Under the pieces are notes generated by a model, which searched no databases, had not been told where the DNA came from, and saw only the letters and a program-made list of their open reading frames with translations. A stretch of 50,994 bases of DNA, taken from contig JANXEK010000009.1 in the NCBI GenBank assembly GCA_025058595.1, positions 1 through 50,994 of the forward strand. The letters are read 5' to 3'. Made by a program: the position numbers and the translations under genes. Source of the stretch: Candidatus Bathyarchaeota archaeon (GTDB lineage Archaea > Thermoproteota > CALKCG01 > B24 > DRYS01). This document shows, piece by piece, positions 8,483 through 16,957 of this stretch; positions within the stretch are counted from its first letter, which is position 1; the number at the start of each line of letters is the position of its first letter.

Positions 8483-9496
8483 ATGTCTCATCCAACCGGT
8501 AAGCCTACGCTATCCGAGCTTAGGAGCTACATACTAAGGTTTAAAGGCGCCTGTAGAGGCGACGTTATACTAGGCCCGGAGATAGCTGTAGATTCCGCCG
8601 TAGTGGATTGTAGCGGTGTTAAGATAGCGTTTAAAGGCGATCCGATAACAGGAGCTATCACCGAGATAGGTAGGTTAGCCGTTATAGTTCCGTCGAACGA
8701 TGTAGCCGCAGCCGGGGGCTCTCCTAGATGGCTTACGGTTATCCTACTCCTACCGACAAGCATGTCTATCGACGATGCTAAACTTATAATGGATAGCATA
8801 GATGCGGAGGCACGTAGATACGGTATAGCTATCGTCGGAGGACATACAGAGTTTACCGGTAACGTAGTATACCCTATAGTGTGCAGCTTCGTATCCGGTG
8901 TAGTCGATCGCATCCTCGATCCTAAGAATATAAAGCCTGGAGATCTTATCGTAGTTACGAAGAAACTAGCTATGGAGGCTACGGTTATAATAGCTTCAGA
9001 TCTAGCCGACGATGTAGAGAAGGTTTTCGGTCGAGATTTCAGGGTTAGATGCCTATCTATGAGAAGTGGGTTAAGCGTAATACCTGAAGCTAGAGCTGCT
9101 GCAGCCGTAGACGGAGTCGTAGCTATGCATGATCTAACAGAGGGGGGACTCCTAGCCGGTATCGTAGAGCTAGCTGAAGCATCGAACCTAGGCTTCACTA
9201 TATACGAGGATAGGATACCCGTAGCCGAGGAGACAAGGATACTCTGCGACTACTTCGGTTTAGATCCGTTGAAAGCTATAAGTTCAGGATCGCTACTGAT
9301 AGCCGTTAGATCGGATAGCCTAGATCAGCTTAGGGATAAGCTATCTAAGCTTAGAATCGAGTATTCGGAGATAGGCTTCTTCACAGATGATCCTAGGAGG
9401 AGGGAGATCGTATATAGAGATGGATCTACCGGGAGGGTTGAACCTCCAGATAGAGATGATCTATGGAGGCTACTAGACGATATTCGTAGATCCTAG
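8483..9496 (+). CDS. AIR synthase-related (PurM/HypE-like) ATP-binding protein
   Basis: A 337-residue protein of the PurM/HypE/ThiL/SelD superfamily, which forms dimers binding ATP between two alpha/beta domains. Recognisable parts are LGPEIAVDSAVVD at the N-terminus, SNDVAAAGGSPRWLTV near residue 74, GGHTEFT and MHDLTEGGLLAGIVELAEAS near 210. The C-terminus lacks the PRIC-type cysteine tail that true HypE uses for cyanation, so it should not be called HypE. Its substrate is unknown. It ends one base before the convergent pelA stop. Confidence 0.8.
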   Translation: MSHPTGKPTLSELRSYILRFKGACRGDVILGPEIAVDSAVVDCSGVKIAFKGDPITGAITEIGRLAVIVPSNDVAAAGGSPRWLTVILLLPTSMSIDDAKLIMDSIDAEARRYGIAIVGGHTEFTGNVVYPIVCSFVSGVVDRILDPKNIKPGDLIVVTKKLAMEATVIIASDLADDVEKVFGRDFRVRCLSMRSGLSVIPEARAAAAVDGVVAMHDLTEGGLLAGIVELAEASNLGFTIYEDRIPVAEETRILCDYFGLDPLKAISSGSLLIAVRSDSLDQLRDKLSKLRIEYSEIGFFTDDPRRREIVYRDGSTGRVEPPDRDDLWRLLDDIRRS

Positions 9497-9497
9497 G

Positions 9498-10589
9498 CTA
9501 ACGGTATATGGATGGATACCTGAGTAGAGCCAATATACCGCCTAAAGCTATGAGTTTATCGTGAGCCTCGGTATCGCATCCTATAAACCTTACCTCTCCC
9601 CCCATCCTTTCGACATCCTCTATCACCCTATACAACCTATCCCATCCCTCGCTATCCAGTTTATCCAGCATCCTCTCAGATACCAGTAGAAGCTTAACGA
9701 CACCGTGTGAGGATAGCTTCTCCACCTCATCGAACCCGTAAGCCGCGAGACCGCTACCCCTCCCAACCTCTCTCAGAATATCCTCTATCAGTATAGATTC
9801 CTCTACAGCTCTACACTCAGATATATACCTGGATAAGCTTCCTGAACGTAGAGCTTCAGCTAAACCTGAGACGCCGCCGCTACTAACTGTACAGATCCTT
9901 ATAAGATCAGAGTATTCAGGATACTTGGATGAAAGATACTCGGCGAAGGAGTTCTTATAGTATCCTGGACCTAAGACTACTATCAGAGGTTTAACTCCTA
10001 GCGAATTCACAACCTCTACGACGACTCCGGCTACCTCTGAATAGAACTTTTCGACTTCAACCCCTCTCCCCTCCATACCGGATTTACCAGGTATCCTAGA
10101 CTCTATCTCCGCATACACCTCGTATCCATAGCCTCTCAATACAGCTACAGATGCTTCATCCCTATCTATCGATACAAGGATCACAGGTGTGAACCTCGAT
10201 ACGCATAGCTTCTTAAACCTCTCCAACTCGTATCCATACATCTTCTCCTTCCTCACCGTTATTATGGATCCAGGTTTAACGTTAATCGTATGGTAGCTAC
10301 CCTTCACCCCCTCAAACCTTTCAGGTGCTTCGACTACGATACCTCTAACCCTAAGCCTCCTACCGTATCGATCGAAATCGACAGATTCAACCCTCAGGGT
10401 TAGATCCATAGGGAACCTTCTCCCCTCCCTAACAGCACCCATCTCGGTTCTAAGCTTAACCATCCTTACAGTCCTAGCTTCGACTAGATCCCCAGGTTTC
10501 ACCAAGACTCTAAGATTCCATAGATCCTCTATATCCTCCACCAGTACCTTCGCTACCCCCTCCCTCTCATCTAGATTCAATACCTTCAA
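9498..10589 (-). CDS. pelA: mRNA surveillance protein Pelota (Dom34)
   Basis: Ribosome-rescue factor related to aRF1. With aABCE1 it splits ribosomes stalled on broken mRNA. The 363 residues show the N-terminal Sm-like domain (DIEDLWNLRVLVKPGD), the central domain with VVVLGPGYYKNSFAEYL, and the eL30/aRF1-like C-terminal domain ending in RFIGCDTEAHDKLIALGGILALLRY. The GGQ loop of release factors is absent, as expected. The start is TTG at 10589, preceded by GGGGTG in the reverse strand. Its first 23 bases overlap the remnant of pcc1. Confidence 0.95.
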   Translation of the reverse strand: MKVLNLDEREGVAKVLVEDIEDLWNLRVLVKPGDLVEARTVRMVKLRTEMGAVREGRRFPMDLTLRVESVDFDRYGRRLRVRGIVVEAPERFEGVKGSYHTINVKPGSIITVRKEKMYGYELERFKKLCVSRFTPVILVSIDRDEASVAVLRGYGYEVYAEIESRIPGKSGMEGRGVEVEKFYSEVAGVVVEVVNSLGVKPLIVVLGPGYYKNSFAEYLSSKYPEYSDLIRICTVSSGGVSGLAEALRSGSLSRYISECRAVEESILIEDILREVGRGSGLAAYGFDEVEKLSSHGVVKLLLVSERMLDKLDSEGWDRLYRVIEDVERMGGEVRFIGCDTEAHDKLIALGGILALLRYPSIYR

Positions 10590-10848
10590 CTAAACACCCC
10601 CATAAATCGCTGTAATCTTTATACCATCTGTAGACGCTACCAGCTATCCTAAAAGCTAAACTATACTCGTCTGTAGCTACAGCTATCGCTTCCCCGTAAT
10701 CGTTTATAATTCTTATGGATATCCTCCCCCTTTCAGGATCTATGTTAGATGTAGGTTCATCTAAGGAGATATCTAAGCCTAAGTATTAAAGCTCTAGCTA
10801 CCGATACCCAGCTAGACTTCTCCGCTGGATAGACTCCGAGGATCCTTA
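10567..10848 (-). pseudogene. pcc1: KEOPS subunit Pcc1, frame-disrupted
   Basis: Pcc1 dimerises the KEOPS complex that makes t6A in tRNA. In the reverse strand a 72-codon stretch (10785 down to 10567) reads RISIRI, then AIAVATDEYSLAFRIAGSVYRW and KDYSDLW. This matches the Pcc1 C-terminal half (ATD-x4-LR-x3-NS-x2-RW). It has no ATG, GTG or TTG before the homology and is closed upstream by TAA. The expected N-terminal half (VYPAEKSSWVSVARALI) lies in the next frame, roughly 10775-10840. Joining the halves needs one frameshift, and reaching a usual start needs a second. It is either a decayed gene or a sequence with indel errors. Confidence 0.5.
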
Positions 10849-11066
10849 GAAGCTAGCACGCTACCTACAAGTATAAACACCACGGTTACACCTGCCTCCT
10901 CTCCTCTAAATTCACCTGAAAGTTTATCGAGTAGACCTGTACCGTATAGGCTCGTCATAGTAGCTACTATGTTAGCGTCGCGATCGAAAAGGTTAAGCTT
11001 ACATACATCGTTAGCCATAATAAAGCTTAATAGTACGTCCGATAACAGCGTTTTAGCTGTGACCAT
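10812..11066 (-). CDS. Hypothetical protein, 84 residues
   Basis: An open frame starting MVTAKTLLSDVLLSFIMAND and ending SLSSGEV. I recognise no family. Codon use (GCT, CTA, GGT, GAT, AGA) resembles neighbouring genes, and it would be the first gene of a minus-strand group leading into pcc1 and pelA. Against it, its ATG lies 2 bases from the divergent start at 11069, so it would contain or abut that gene's promoter. Its 3' end also overlaps the presumed Pcc1 N-terminus. If it is not coding, 10850-11068 is a promoter region with nothing else visible. Confidence 0.35.
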   Translation of the reverse strand: MVTAKTLLSDVLLSFIMANDVCKLNLFDRDANIVATMTSLYGTGLLDKLSGEFRGEEAGVTVVFILVGSVLASKDPRSLSSGEV

Positions 11067-11068
11067 AG

Positions 11069-12598
11069 ATGAGCGGCGATAGAGGCGCTGAAACCCTCAG
11101 AAGCTACGAGGAGATTAACGAGAAAATTAGACGCGGCGACGTAGTAGTCCTAACGGCAGATGATTATGCTAGGTTAGCCGATGAAAGGGGCTGGAGGGAA
11201 GCCTCCAGGGAGGTTGATGTAGTTACTACCGGTACCTTCGGAGCTATGTGTAGTAGCGGAGCATTCCTCAACTTCGGTCATACAGAGCCTCCGATGAAGA
11301 TGCATAGATGCTGGCTTAACGATGTACCAGCCTATAAAGGGTTAGCAGCCGTAGACGCCTATATAGGTGCTACGGCTATGAGCGAAACTCGACCTTTCGA
11401 GTATGGCGGCGGACATGTCATAGAGGATCTAGTAGCAGGTAGAGAGGTTGAGCTTAGAGCTGAAGCTTACGGGACGGATTGCTATCCTAGGAGATACCTG
11501 GAAACATCTATAACGATATACGATCTCAACCAAGCTATACTCGTAAACCCTAGGAACGCTTATCAACGCTACAACGCTGCTACAAACTCTACAGATAGAA
11601 TCCTATACACCTATATGGGTACGCTTCTCCCATACTACGGTAACGTTACGTTCAGCGGTTCAGGTGTTCTAAGCCCGTTATACAAGGATCTATACCTAGA
11701 GACTATCGGTATCGGTACACGTATATTTCTAGGTGGAGGTATAGGCTACATCATAGGTGAGGGGACCCAGCATAACCCGAGTATAGGCATGTCTACGCTG
11801 ATGGTTAGAGGAGATCTTAGAAAGATGAATCCAAGGTATCTTAGAGGTGCATCCTTCTATAGATACGGTACGACACTCTACGTAGGGGTAGGCATAGCTA
11901 TACCGCTGATAAACGAGAATGTCGCTAAGACGGCTGCTCTACGTGACGAGGATATATATACCGATATACTCGATTACGGAGTTCCATCGAGGAGTAGACC
12001 ATCCGTACGTAGGGTTAGCTACGCAGAGTTGAAGAGCGGGCGAATCGTTATAAACGATAGAAGCGTGAAGGTATCACCGCTATCCAGTATGAAGATGGCT
12101 ATGGAGATAGCTAGTATCCTTAAGAAGTGGATAGAGGAGGGTATCTTCTATCTATCTAGACCTATCGAACTTCTACCTAACGATACGGTTTTCAAGCCGT
12201 TAGAGGTTAGAAGGAGGGAGCCTAGGGTTTCCGAGGTTATGCGTAGAGATATACCTACCATCAAAGCTGACGAAGATCTGAGGAGCGCCGCCAAACTCCT
12301 CGTAGATCACGGCATCGATCATCTACCGGTCGTAGATGGTTATGGTAGACTCGTAGGTATAGTGACCAGTTGGGATATAGCTAGAGCTCTAGCTTACGGT
12401 AGGATGAAGCTTGAAGATATAATGACGAAACGTGTTATAACGGCTACAGACTACGAACCTATACATAGCGTCGTAGCTAAGATGGAGAGATACAACATAT
12501 CAGGTCTACCGGTTGTCGATAGCGATAACAGGGTTATAGGTCTTATAACAGCAGACGATATTTCACGTAAGTTCGCTACTAGAGGTGCAGTACCTTGA
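11069..12598 (+). CDS. Homocysteine biosynthesis protein (DUF39/COG1900) with two CBS domains
   Basis: COG1900 proteins were shown genetically in Methanosarcina to be needed to make homocysteine from aspartate semialdehyde and sulfide, together with a NIL-ferredoxin. Here the DUF39 domain spans about residues 10-375, with GTFGAMCSSGAFLNFGH and the conserved cysteine of GTDCYPRRY. A CBS pair follows (about 385-505: VSEVMRRDIPTIK and LEDIMTKRVITAT), as in many archaeal members. The next gene encodes the NIL-ferredoxin and overlaps by 4 bases, giving the complete module. No Shine-Dalgarno precedes ATG 11069; a leaderless transcript from an upstream GCTTAATA element is plausible. Confidence 0.9.
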   Translation: MSGDRGAETLRSYEEINEKIRRGDVVVLTADDYARLADERGWREASREVDVVTTGTFGAMCSSGAFLNFGHTEPPMKMHRCWLNDVPAYKGLAAVDAYIGATAMSETRPFEYGGGHVIEDLVAGREVELRAEAYGTDCYPRRYLETSITIYDLNQAILVNPRNAYQRYNAATNSTDRILYTYMGTLLPYYGNVTFSGSGVLSPLYKDLYLETIGIGTRIFLGGGIGYIIGEGTQHNPSIGMSTLMVRGDLRKMNPRYLRGASFYRYGTTLYVGVGIAIPLINENVAKTAALRDEDIYTDILDYGVPSRSRPSVRRVSYAELKSGRIVINDRSVKVSPLSSMKMAMEIASILKKWIEEGIFYLSRPIELLPNDTVFKPLEVRRREPRVSEVMRRDIPTIKADEDLRSAAKLLVDHGIDHLPVVDGYGRLVGIVTSWDIARALAYGRMKLEDIMTKRVITATDYEPIHSVVAKMERYNISGLPVVDSDNRVIGLITADDISRKFATRGAVP

Positions 12599-12990
12599 GG
12601 TTCAAGCTTACATTCCCTAAGGAACTTGCAGATAAACCTGTATTCTCCGAAGCTATACTAAGGTTCCATAAGCCTTTCAACATAATAGAAGCCGACGTCG
12701 ACGCCGAGAAGGGTATCATAGTAGCATCTGTAGATCTATCTGAGAGCGATCTGAAGGATTTCATAAGATTCTTCGAGGAGAGAGGCGTCAGGGTTGAGCT
12801 TCTAGCTAAGCTACTAGAAGTCGATCTAGAGAGGTGTATAAGCTGCGGTGCATGCGTAAGCTTATGCCCCGTAGAAGCTATAACCATCGCTAAGGATTGG
12901 AGTGTAGTATTCGATGAGGAGAGATGCGTAGCATGCGGGCTATGCGTCAACGCCTGTCCTACGCATGCGTTGAAGCTCAGTATACGCTAA
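12595..12990 (+). CDS. NIL-domain ferredoxin, partner of the homocysteine-synthesis protein
   Basis: A 131-residue protein with an N-terminal NIL domain (residues 1-75) and two 4Fe-4S motifs: CISCGACVSLCP near residue 81 and CVACGLCVNACP near 111. It presumably feeds electrons to the DUF39 partner during sulfur insertion. The start is TTG 12595, whose last bases form the upstream TGA stop. The overlap implies translational coupling. The gene order DUF39-CBS then NIL-ferredoxin is that seen in methanogens. Confidence 0.9.
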   Translation: MRFKLTFPKELADKPVFSEAILRFHKPFNIIEADVDAEKGIIVASVDLSESDLKDFIRFFEERGVRVELLAKLLEVDLERCISCGACVSLCPVEAITIAKDWSVVFDEERCVACGLCVNACPTHALKLSIR

Positions 12991-12991
12991 C

Positions 12992-13028
12992 CCTTATATA
13001 ATCGATAGGCATCGACTGCATCTATACG
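12992..13028 (+). promoter_or_regulatory. TATA-box promoter of the GH172 gene
   Basis: CCTTATATAATC (12992-13003) is a strong archaeal TATA element centred about 32 bases before ATG 13029. There is no Shine-Dalgarno, so a leaderless or nearly leaderless mRNA is expected. Confidence 0.6.
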
Positions 13029-14093
13029 ATGTTCCTAAACCTATTCACCCTACCGAACTATAAGAAATCCTATATGCGTTATGCATCGACTACACACCTT
13101 GTAGATGGAGGTAAACATATCGACTGGGTCTCCATACCCTCGGGTGAAAGGTATACCCTACTAGATGTAGATGGATCTGGATGTATAGCGTCGGTATGGT
13201 TTACCGTAAGCTCAAGGGATAGATACATTCTACGCAACACTATCCTGAATATATACTGGGATGGGGAGTCTAAGCCTAGCGTAGATGTTCCTATAGGCGA
13301 TTTCGTAGGTGTAGGCTTCGGTGAGTATAGGCATCATAGCTCTATGCTCACCGGTGAAACTAGCGGTGGATACTATAGCTTCATACCTATGCCTTTCGCT
13401 AGAAGCTGTAGGGTAGAATTCGTTAACAGAAGCTTAGAACCTATACGTAGCCTATACGCTATGGTTGGATACTACATGTTCGAAGACGATTTAAGCGGAT
13501 GCGATATCAGATTCCATGCTAAATGGCGTAGGGAGAATCCTACCGAGGACGGTAAACCATACGTTATACTAGAAGCCGAAGGCTTAGGCTTCTACATAGG
13601 GACTAGACTCGATATGAGTCCCATAAAGAAGGAGCACGGATTCACCTACCTAGAAGGTAACTTCGAGTTCACCGTAGATGGATGTAGAGAACTATCCTAT
13701 GGATCCACGGGGATTGAAGATTACTTCCTAAGCGGATGGTACTTCATACACGGCGTATACGCTGCAGCTACCCACGGATTACTGGTTAAGGATGAACGTA
13801 GATATAGGACCTCATGCTACAGGTACCATATACTCGATCCTATACCTTTCCGTAAACGTATATCCGTTAAGGTTCATCACGGTGAGTACGATGATGTACC
13901 TACAGATTATTCTAGCGTAGCATACTGGTATCAATCCGAGCCTCATAGAGAGTTCGCTAAACTATGCGTAGAAGAAGATCGTATACCTAGTGAGGAGTTC
14001 GAGGATATGATGAAAGCTTTATACGGCAAACCCTCGATCGTATACGAGCATCTTAGAAACATCGAGAGGATCGCTAAACAGATCGATGGATAG
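13029..14093 (+). CDS. DUF2961 protein, glycoside hydrolase family GH172
   Basis: A 354-residue DUF2961 protein. This family is now GH172, with bacterial members acting on difructose dianhydride and on arabinan-type furanosides. Visible signatures: GSGCIASVWFTVSSRDR near the N-terminus, PIGDFVGVGFGEY, MPFARSCRVEFVN, an acidic GNFEF strand and GSTGIEDYFLSGWYF, with a conserved Glu of the presumed active site. There is no signal peptide or membrane segment, so it should be cytoplasmic and act on imported oligosaccharides. It stands alone, not beside a transporter. The C-terminus overlaps the convergent UPF0280 gene by 20 bases. The substrate is not predictable. Confidence 0.85.
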   Translation: MFLNLFTLPNYKKSYMRYASTTHLVDGGKHIDWVSIPSGERYTLLDVDGSGCIASVWFTVSSRDRYILRNTILNIYWDGESKPSVDVPIGDFVGVGFGEYRHHSSMLTGETSGGYYSFIPMPFARSCRVEFVNRSLEPIRSLYAMVGYYMFEDDLSGCDIRFHAKWRRENPTEDGKPYVILEAEGLGFYIGTRLDMSPIKKEHGFTYLEGNFEFTVDGCRELSYGSTGIEDYFLSGWYFIHGVYAAATHGLLVKDERRYRTSCYRYHILDPIPFRKRISVKVHHGEYDDVPTDYSSVAYWYQSEPHREFAKLCVEEDRIPSEEFEDMMKALYGKPSIVYEHLRNIERIAKQIDG

Positions 14094-14826
14094 ATACTGT
14101 ATGACCGTCTGACCGTCTAGATATCCCCAATATCCTAGGATTCCATCCGACACACCCTATATATCCATCTACCACTATGAAACATCCCCGAACGCCAGGT
14201 ATCTCGTAAACCATCTTCAAAGCATATTCGATGGTATCCCTAGATCGGCTATCTACTAGGTTGCATAGCTTGGTAGCAGCCGCATCCGCTAGAGCCGAGT
14301 TTTCAGCGAAAACCGTAGCTAGATCCGCGATACCGAAGCTTACACCCCCACCATGTCTAGCTGAGCTTGAAGCTACGCCTAGCGGGGTATCGCATGGATC
14401 CACCTCGAATAGTATATACTCTACGCTATCCGATCCCACGTAGGCTTCCAAGCTTACAGGTTTAGACGAAGCTATCGATGCTTCACCGCCATTCTCAGCT
14501 ATAGCTACGCTAGCACCTGATTCGAGCATAGATTCGCATATTAGATCGGCTAGAACCCCTGCGACTGAAGCCATAGGTCCAACACCGGCTATCGAAGAAG
14601 CTGAAACCATACGTTTAACGATCTCAGGCATACCGCTATCCAGCCTTACAGGATCCAGGATATACCTGAACATAGGGTTTAGAGCTATGTATACCTCTAG
14701 CTCCACCCTCCTAAGGATGAAGGTTTTGAAGCCTTCCTCTATCGCCGTTAAGCTATCTGATCTAAGCCTAAGCATACTCTCCCTATACCTATACCTCCTC
14801 TCGTATAGTGTGTACCCGGTTTTCAA
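14074..14826 (-). CDS. UPF0280 family protein (ApbE-like fold)
   Basis: A 250-residue UPF0280 protein, a family widespread in methanogens and other archaea and distantly related to ApbE flavin transferases. The hallmark AENGGEASI lies near residue 112, and the glycine-rich GVGPMASVAGVLAD near 80. SSSARHGGGVSFG precedes an alanine-rich helix. Biochemical function is unknown. Its start overlaps the tiaS stop by 4 bases, so the two are translationally coupled. Confidence 0.85.
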   Translation of the reverse strand: MKTGYTLYERRYRYRESMLRLRSDSLTAIEEGFKTFILRRVELEVYIALNPMFRYILDPVRLDSGMPEIVKRMVSASSIAGVGPMASVAGVLADLICESMLESGASVAIAENGGEASIASSKPVSLEAYVGSDSVEYILFEVDPCDTPLGVASSSARHGGGVSFGIADLATVFAENSALADAAATKLCNLVDSRSRDTIEYALKMVYEIPGVRGCFIVVDGYIGCVGWNPRILGISRRSDGHTVSIHRSV

Positions 14827-16145
14827 GGCTTATGCCAGGGATGAAACCATACAATCCCGCCAGTCTTCTCCCTACCATACCTCTCCGGAGGTTTAGTTAA
14901 ATGTCTGTAAGCTCTAGGCGGTGGCATGTATAAGCCTGGCTTCAACCCTCTATCGATGTTAATCTCGATCTTAGAGTTATCGCTATCCCTGAAACCGCAT
15001 CTATCGCATCTAAAACCTTTACCAGAACCCATACTCTTCATCCTCCTACCGCAGCTAGGGCATACAGGGTTCATAGCTCGATAGATCTTCGTAAGCTCTA
15101 CTATCTCTATCTTCTCCACGTTAAACGTTAATCTACCGTCGAAGGGCTTAACACCGCCGTATACCCTAACCCTATCGCCCGCCATCAGCTTAGATACTAC
15201 TGACCGTAATCCTCCGGTAGGTTCGTATACCGCGCAATCCACTATCCCTGTACCATCATCGAGCTTGAATATCACATGTCCTCCAGCTATGATCGTAGGT
15301 CTACCTGATACGATACCCTCCGATACAGCTGCTACATAAGGTTTCAGTAGCGATATGGTACGTTTAACCCTTAGATGTGCATCGGTACACTGGTTACTCC
15401 TGAATATAACCCATCTCTCCACCTCCTCGTAAGATCTTATGATCGTATGAGCTCTATAGACGGCTTCAGGTGTCTCCCCCCTTATACCGTAGAGTACTGG
15501 ATCCGATCCTCTAGGCGTTATAAGTATCCTACCTGTTTCGTAATCTATATTCGCATAGGTTTCACCCTTGGTAGCTTCATCCATAGCCTTCACCGAATCT
15601 ACATCGATCATCCTAGGATTACCGATCATCCCCATGGTACGGTAAGCTATAAGCTCGTACGTATGATCCCCTTTAAGATCCTCGCCTATAGCAGCTAAAG
15701 CTCCGACTATCCCCCTCGGATCCTTAAACACCCATCTCTTAACCCCTACGCTATCGGCTAGCTTCAAAGCATAACCTACATCGACTACATCCGTCTCAGC
15801 GATGTACGCGAATCTTCTAAGCTCATCGGATACACCGCCTACATACACGGCTAAAACCGGATCGACCCCATCATCCCCGATCATAGATTCCCTTTCGACG
15901 ACCTTCAAAGCTATATCTACCAGATCATCTACCATCGATCTATCTATCTCTAGTCTAAGCGATATAGCACCATTACCCCTAGTCTTCCACGGTATATTAG
16001 GGTTAAGCCTAATTAGGTTAGGGTAATCAAGCCATGTAACCCCAAGCTTCGAATACTCCTCGACGAGGAGGGCGGCTACATATGTCGTGCATCCGCCCCT
16101 CATAGAATCGGTATCGTCTATCCCTAGATGCACCTCTAAATCCAT
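14823..16145 (-). CDS. tiaS: tRNA(Ile2) 2-agmatinylcytidine synthetase TiaS
   Basis: Attaches agmatine to C34 of the CAU anticodon of tRNA-Ile2 so that it reads AUA. This organism uses AUA heavily, so the enzyme should be important. The 440 residues show the N-terminal GIDDTDSMRGGCTTY, the central domain (NQCTDAHL), an OB-fold region (DGTGIVDCAVYEPTG) and a zinc ribbon (CPSCGRRMKSMGSG, then CDRCGFRD). The length matches characterised archaeal TiaS. It is upstream of and coupled to the UPF0280 gene. Confidence 0.95.
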   Translation of the reverse strand: MDLEVHLGIDDTDSMRGGCTTYVAALLVEEYSKLGVTWLDYPNLIRLNPNIPWKTRGNGAISLRLEIDRSMVDDLVDIALKVVERESMIGDDGVDPVLAVYVGGVSDELRRFAYIAETDVVDVGYALKLADSVGVKRWVFKDPRGIVGALAAIGEDLKGDHTYELIAYRTMGMIGNPRMIDVDSVKAMDEATKGETYANIDYETGRILITPRGSDPVLYGIRGETPEAVYRAHTIIRSYEEVERWVIFRSNQCTDAHLRVKRTISLLKPYVAAVSEGIVSGRPTIIAGGHVIFKLDDGTGIVDCAVYEPTGGLRSVVSKLMAGDRVRVYGGVKPFDGRLTFNVEKIEIVELTKIYRAMNPVCPSCGRRMKSMGSGKGFRCDRCGFRDSDNSKIEINIDRGLKPGLYMPPPRAYRHLTKPPERYGREKTGGIVWFHPWHKP

Positions 16146-16153
16146 GCTATGAT

Positions 16154-16432
16154 CTATCCCCCGTGAATTACAGGTATTAAAGTGATTTTACACCCATCTC
16201 TAAGCTTAGTCTCCAATCCATCTAAGACTCCTATATCCCTCCCATCCACTAGTACGATTATATTGCTTGCGGTATCTCCACGTAAAACTATATACTCCTC
16301 CATCCCCGGTCGCATACCTTTGACGATGGATAGTATACCTCTAACCGTAGTATCGTCTGCAACCTCGATCCTAATGTATCTAGATCCAGCTATTCTAGCT
16401 AAAGCTCCTAGAAGCTCTACTTCGATATTCAT
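16154..16432 (-). CDS. MoaD/ThiS-family ubiquitin-like protein (possible SAMP)
   Basis: A 92-residue beta-grasp protein ending in the diglycine HGG that MoaD, ThiS and archaeal SAMPs need for adenylation and thiocarboxylation or conjugation. The N-terminus MNIEVELLGALARIAGS is typical of MoaD. I place the start at ATG 16432, with GGTGAT as ribosome binding site; an in-frame GTG three codons upstream is less likely. No MoaE, MoaB or E1-like gene is adjacent, so it could serve molybdopterin synthesis, tRNA thiolation or protein modification. It ends... 8 bases before tiaS begins, suggesting co-transcription. Confidence 0.85.
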   Translation of the reverse strand: MNIEVELLGALARIAGSRYIRIEVADDTTVRGILSIVKGMRPGMEEYIVLRGDTASNIIVLVDGRDIGVLDGLETKLRDGCKITLIPVIHGG

Positions 16433-16562
16433 CGATATCACCGATCTGGTATTCAGATGAGATGCATATCTTCATCCCCTATAACGGGTCGGTGCAGGTC
16501 AGTATCAACATCCATATAATCGTATAGAAGCTGCTGATAAGTAAATTTTTCTCTATAAACCT

Positions 16563-16952
16563 TCAGCTTAGCATCATGGAAGCTATCCTATTCGCTATCT
16601 TCAGGTATGCTTCGATCTTAGATTGAAGTCTAGGTATATCTCGTTCAACCCTAGCTTCCTGGAATAGCTTCTCCATCTCGTATAGAATGCTTGGAAGACC
16701 TTTAGGTACAACCTCAGCTGATAAGATCCTGGCTACACTTGCCTCTATGAATCTAGGATCTCCTAGTAGATAGTATAATGCAGCTCTAGCTTTGACTATA
16801 CTGCTTAGCAGTAGATCCCTCTTAAGGTTTGAATCGGTAGCCCTAATAGCGTACCCATACCTGCTTTCCGCTTCGCGTATAAACCTGTAGAACCAACTCT
16901 CCCTATAGTATTCGACATAGAACCCAGTCTTCTTGATAGAATCGCTGAACAT
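16563..16952 (-). CDS. Hypothetical helical protein next to aEF1B
   Basis: A 129-residue protein of unknown family. It appears almost entirely alpha-helical, with aromatic-rich YYRESWFYRFIREAE near the N-terminus and KARAALYYLLGDP in the middle. There is no signal peptide, membrane segment or cysteine. It starts 5 bases after the aEF1B stop, so it is probably co-transcribed with that translation factor. A HEPN-like helical bundle is one possibility, but the R-x4-H motif is not visible. Confidence 0.7.
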   Translation of the reverse strand: MFSDSIKKTGFYVEYYRESWFYRFIREAESRYGYAIRATDSNLKRDLLLSSIVKARAALYYLLGDPRFIEASVARILSAEVVPKGLPSILYEMEKLFQEARVERDIPRLQSKIEAYLKIANRIASMMLS

Positions 16953-16957
16953 ACCGT

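Noticed and set aside
8527-9198. 223-codon minus-strand frame opposite the HypE-like gene
   Set aside because: Serine/threonine-rich composition without domains, fully opposite a well-supported gene.
8483-9496. Calling the PurM-like protein HypE or ThiL
   Set aside because: It lacks the C-terminal cysteine tail of HypE, and no hyp or thiamine genes are nearby, so only the superfamily is supported.
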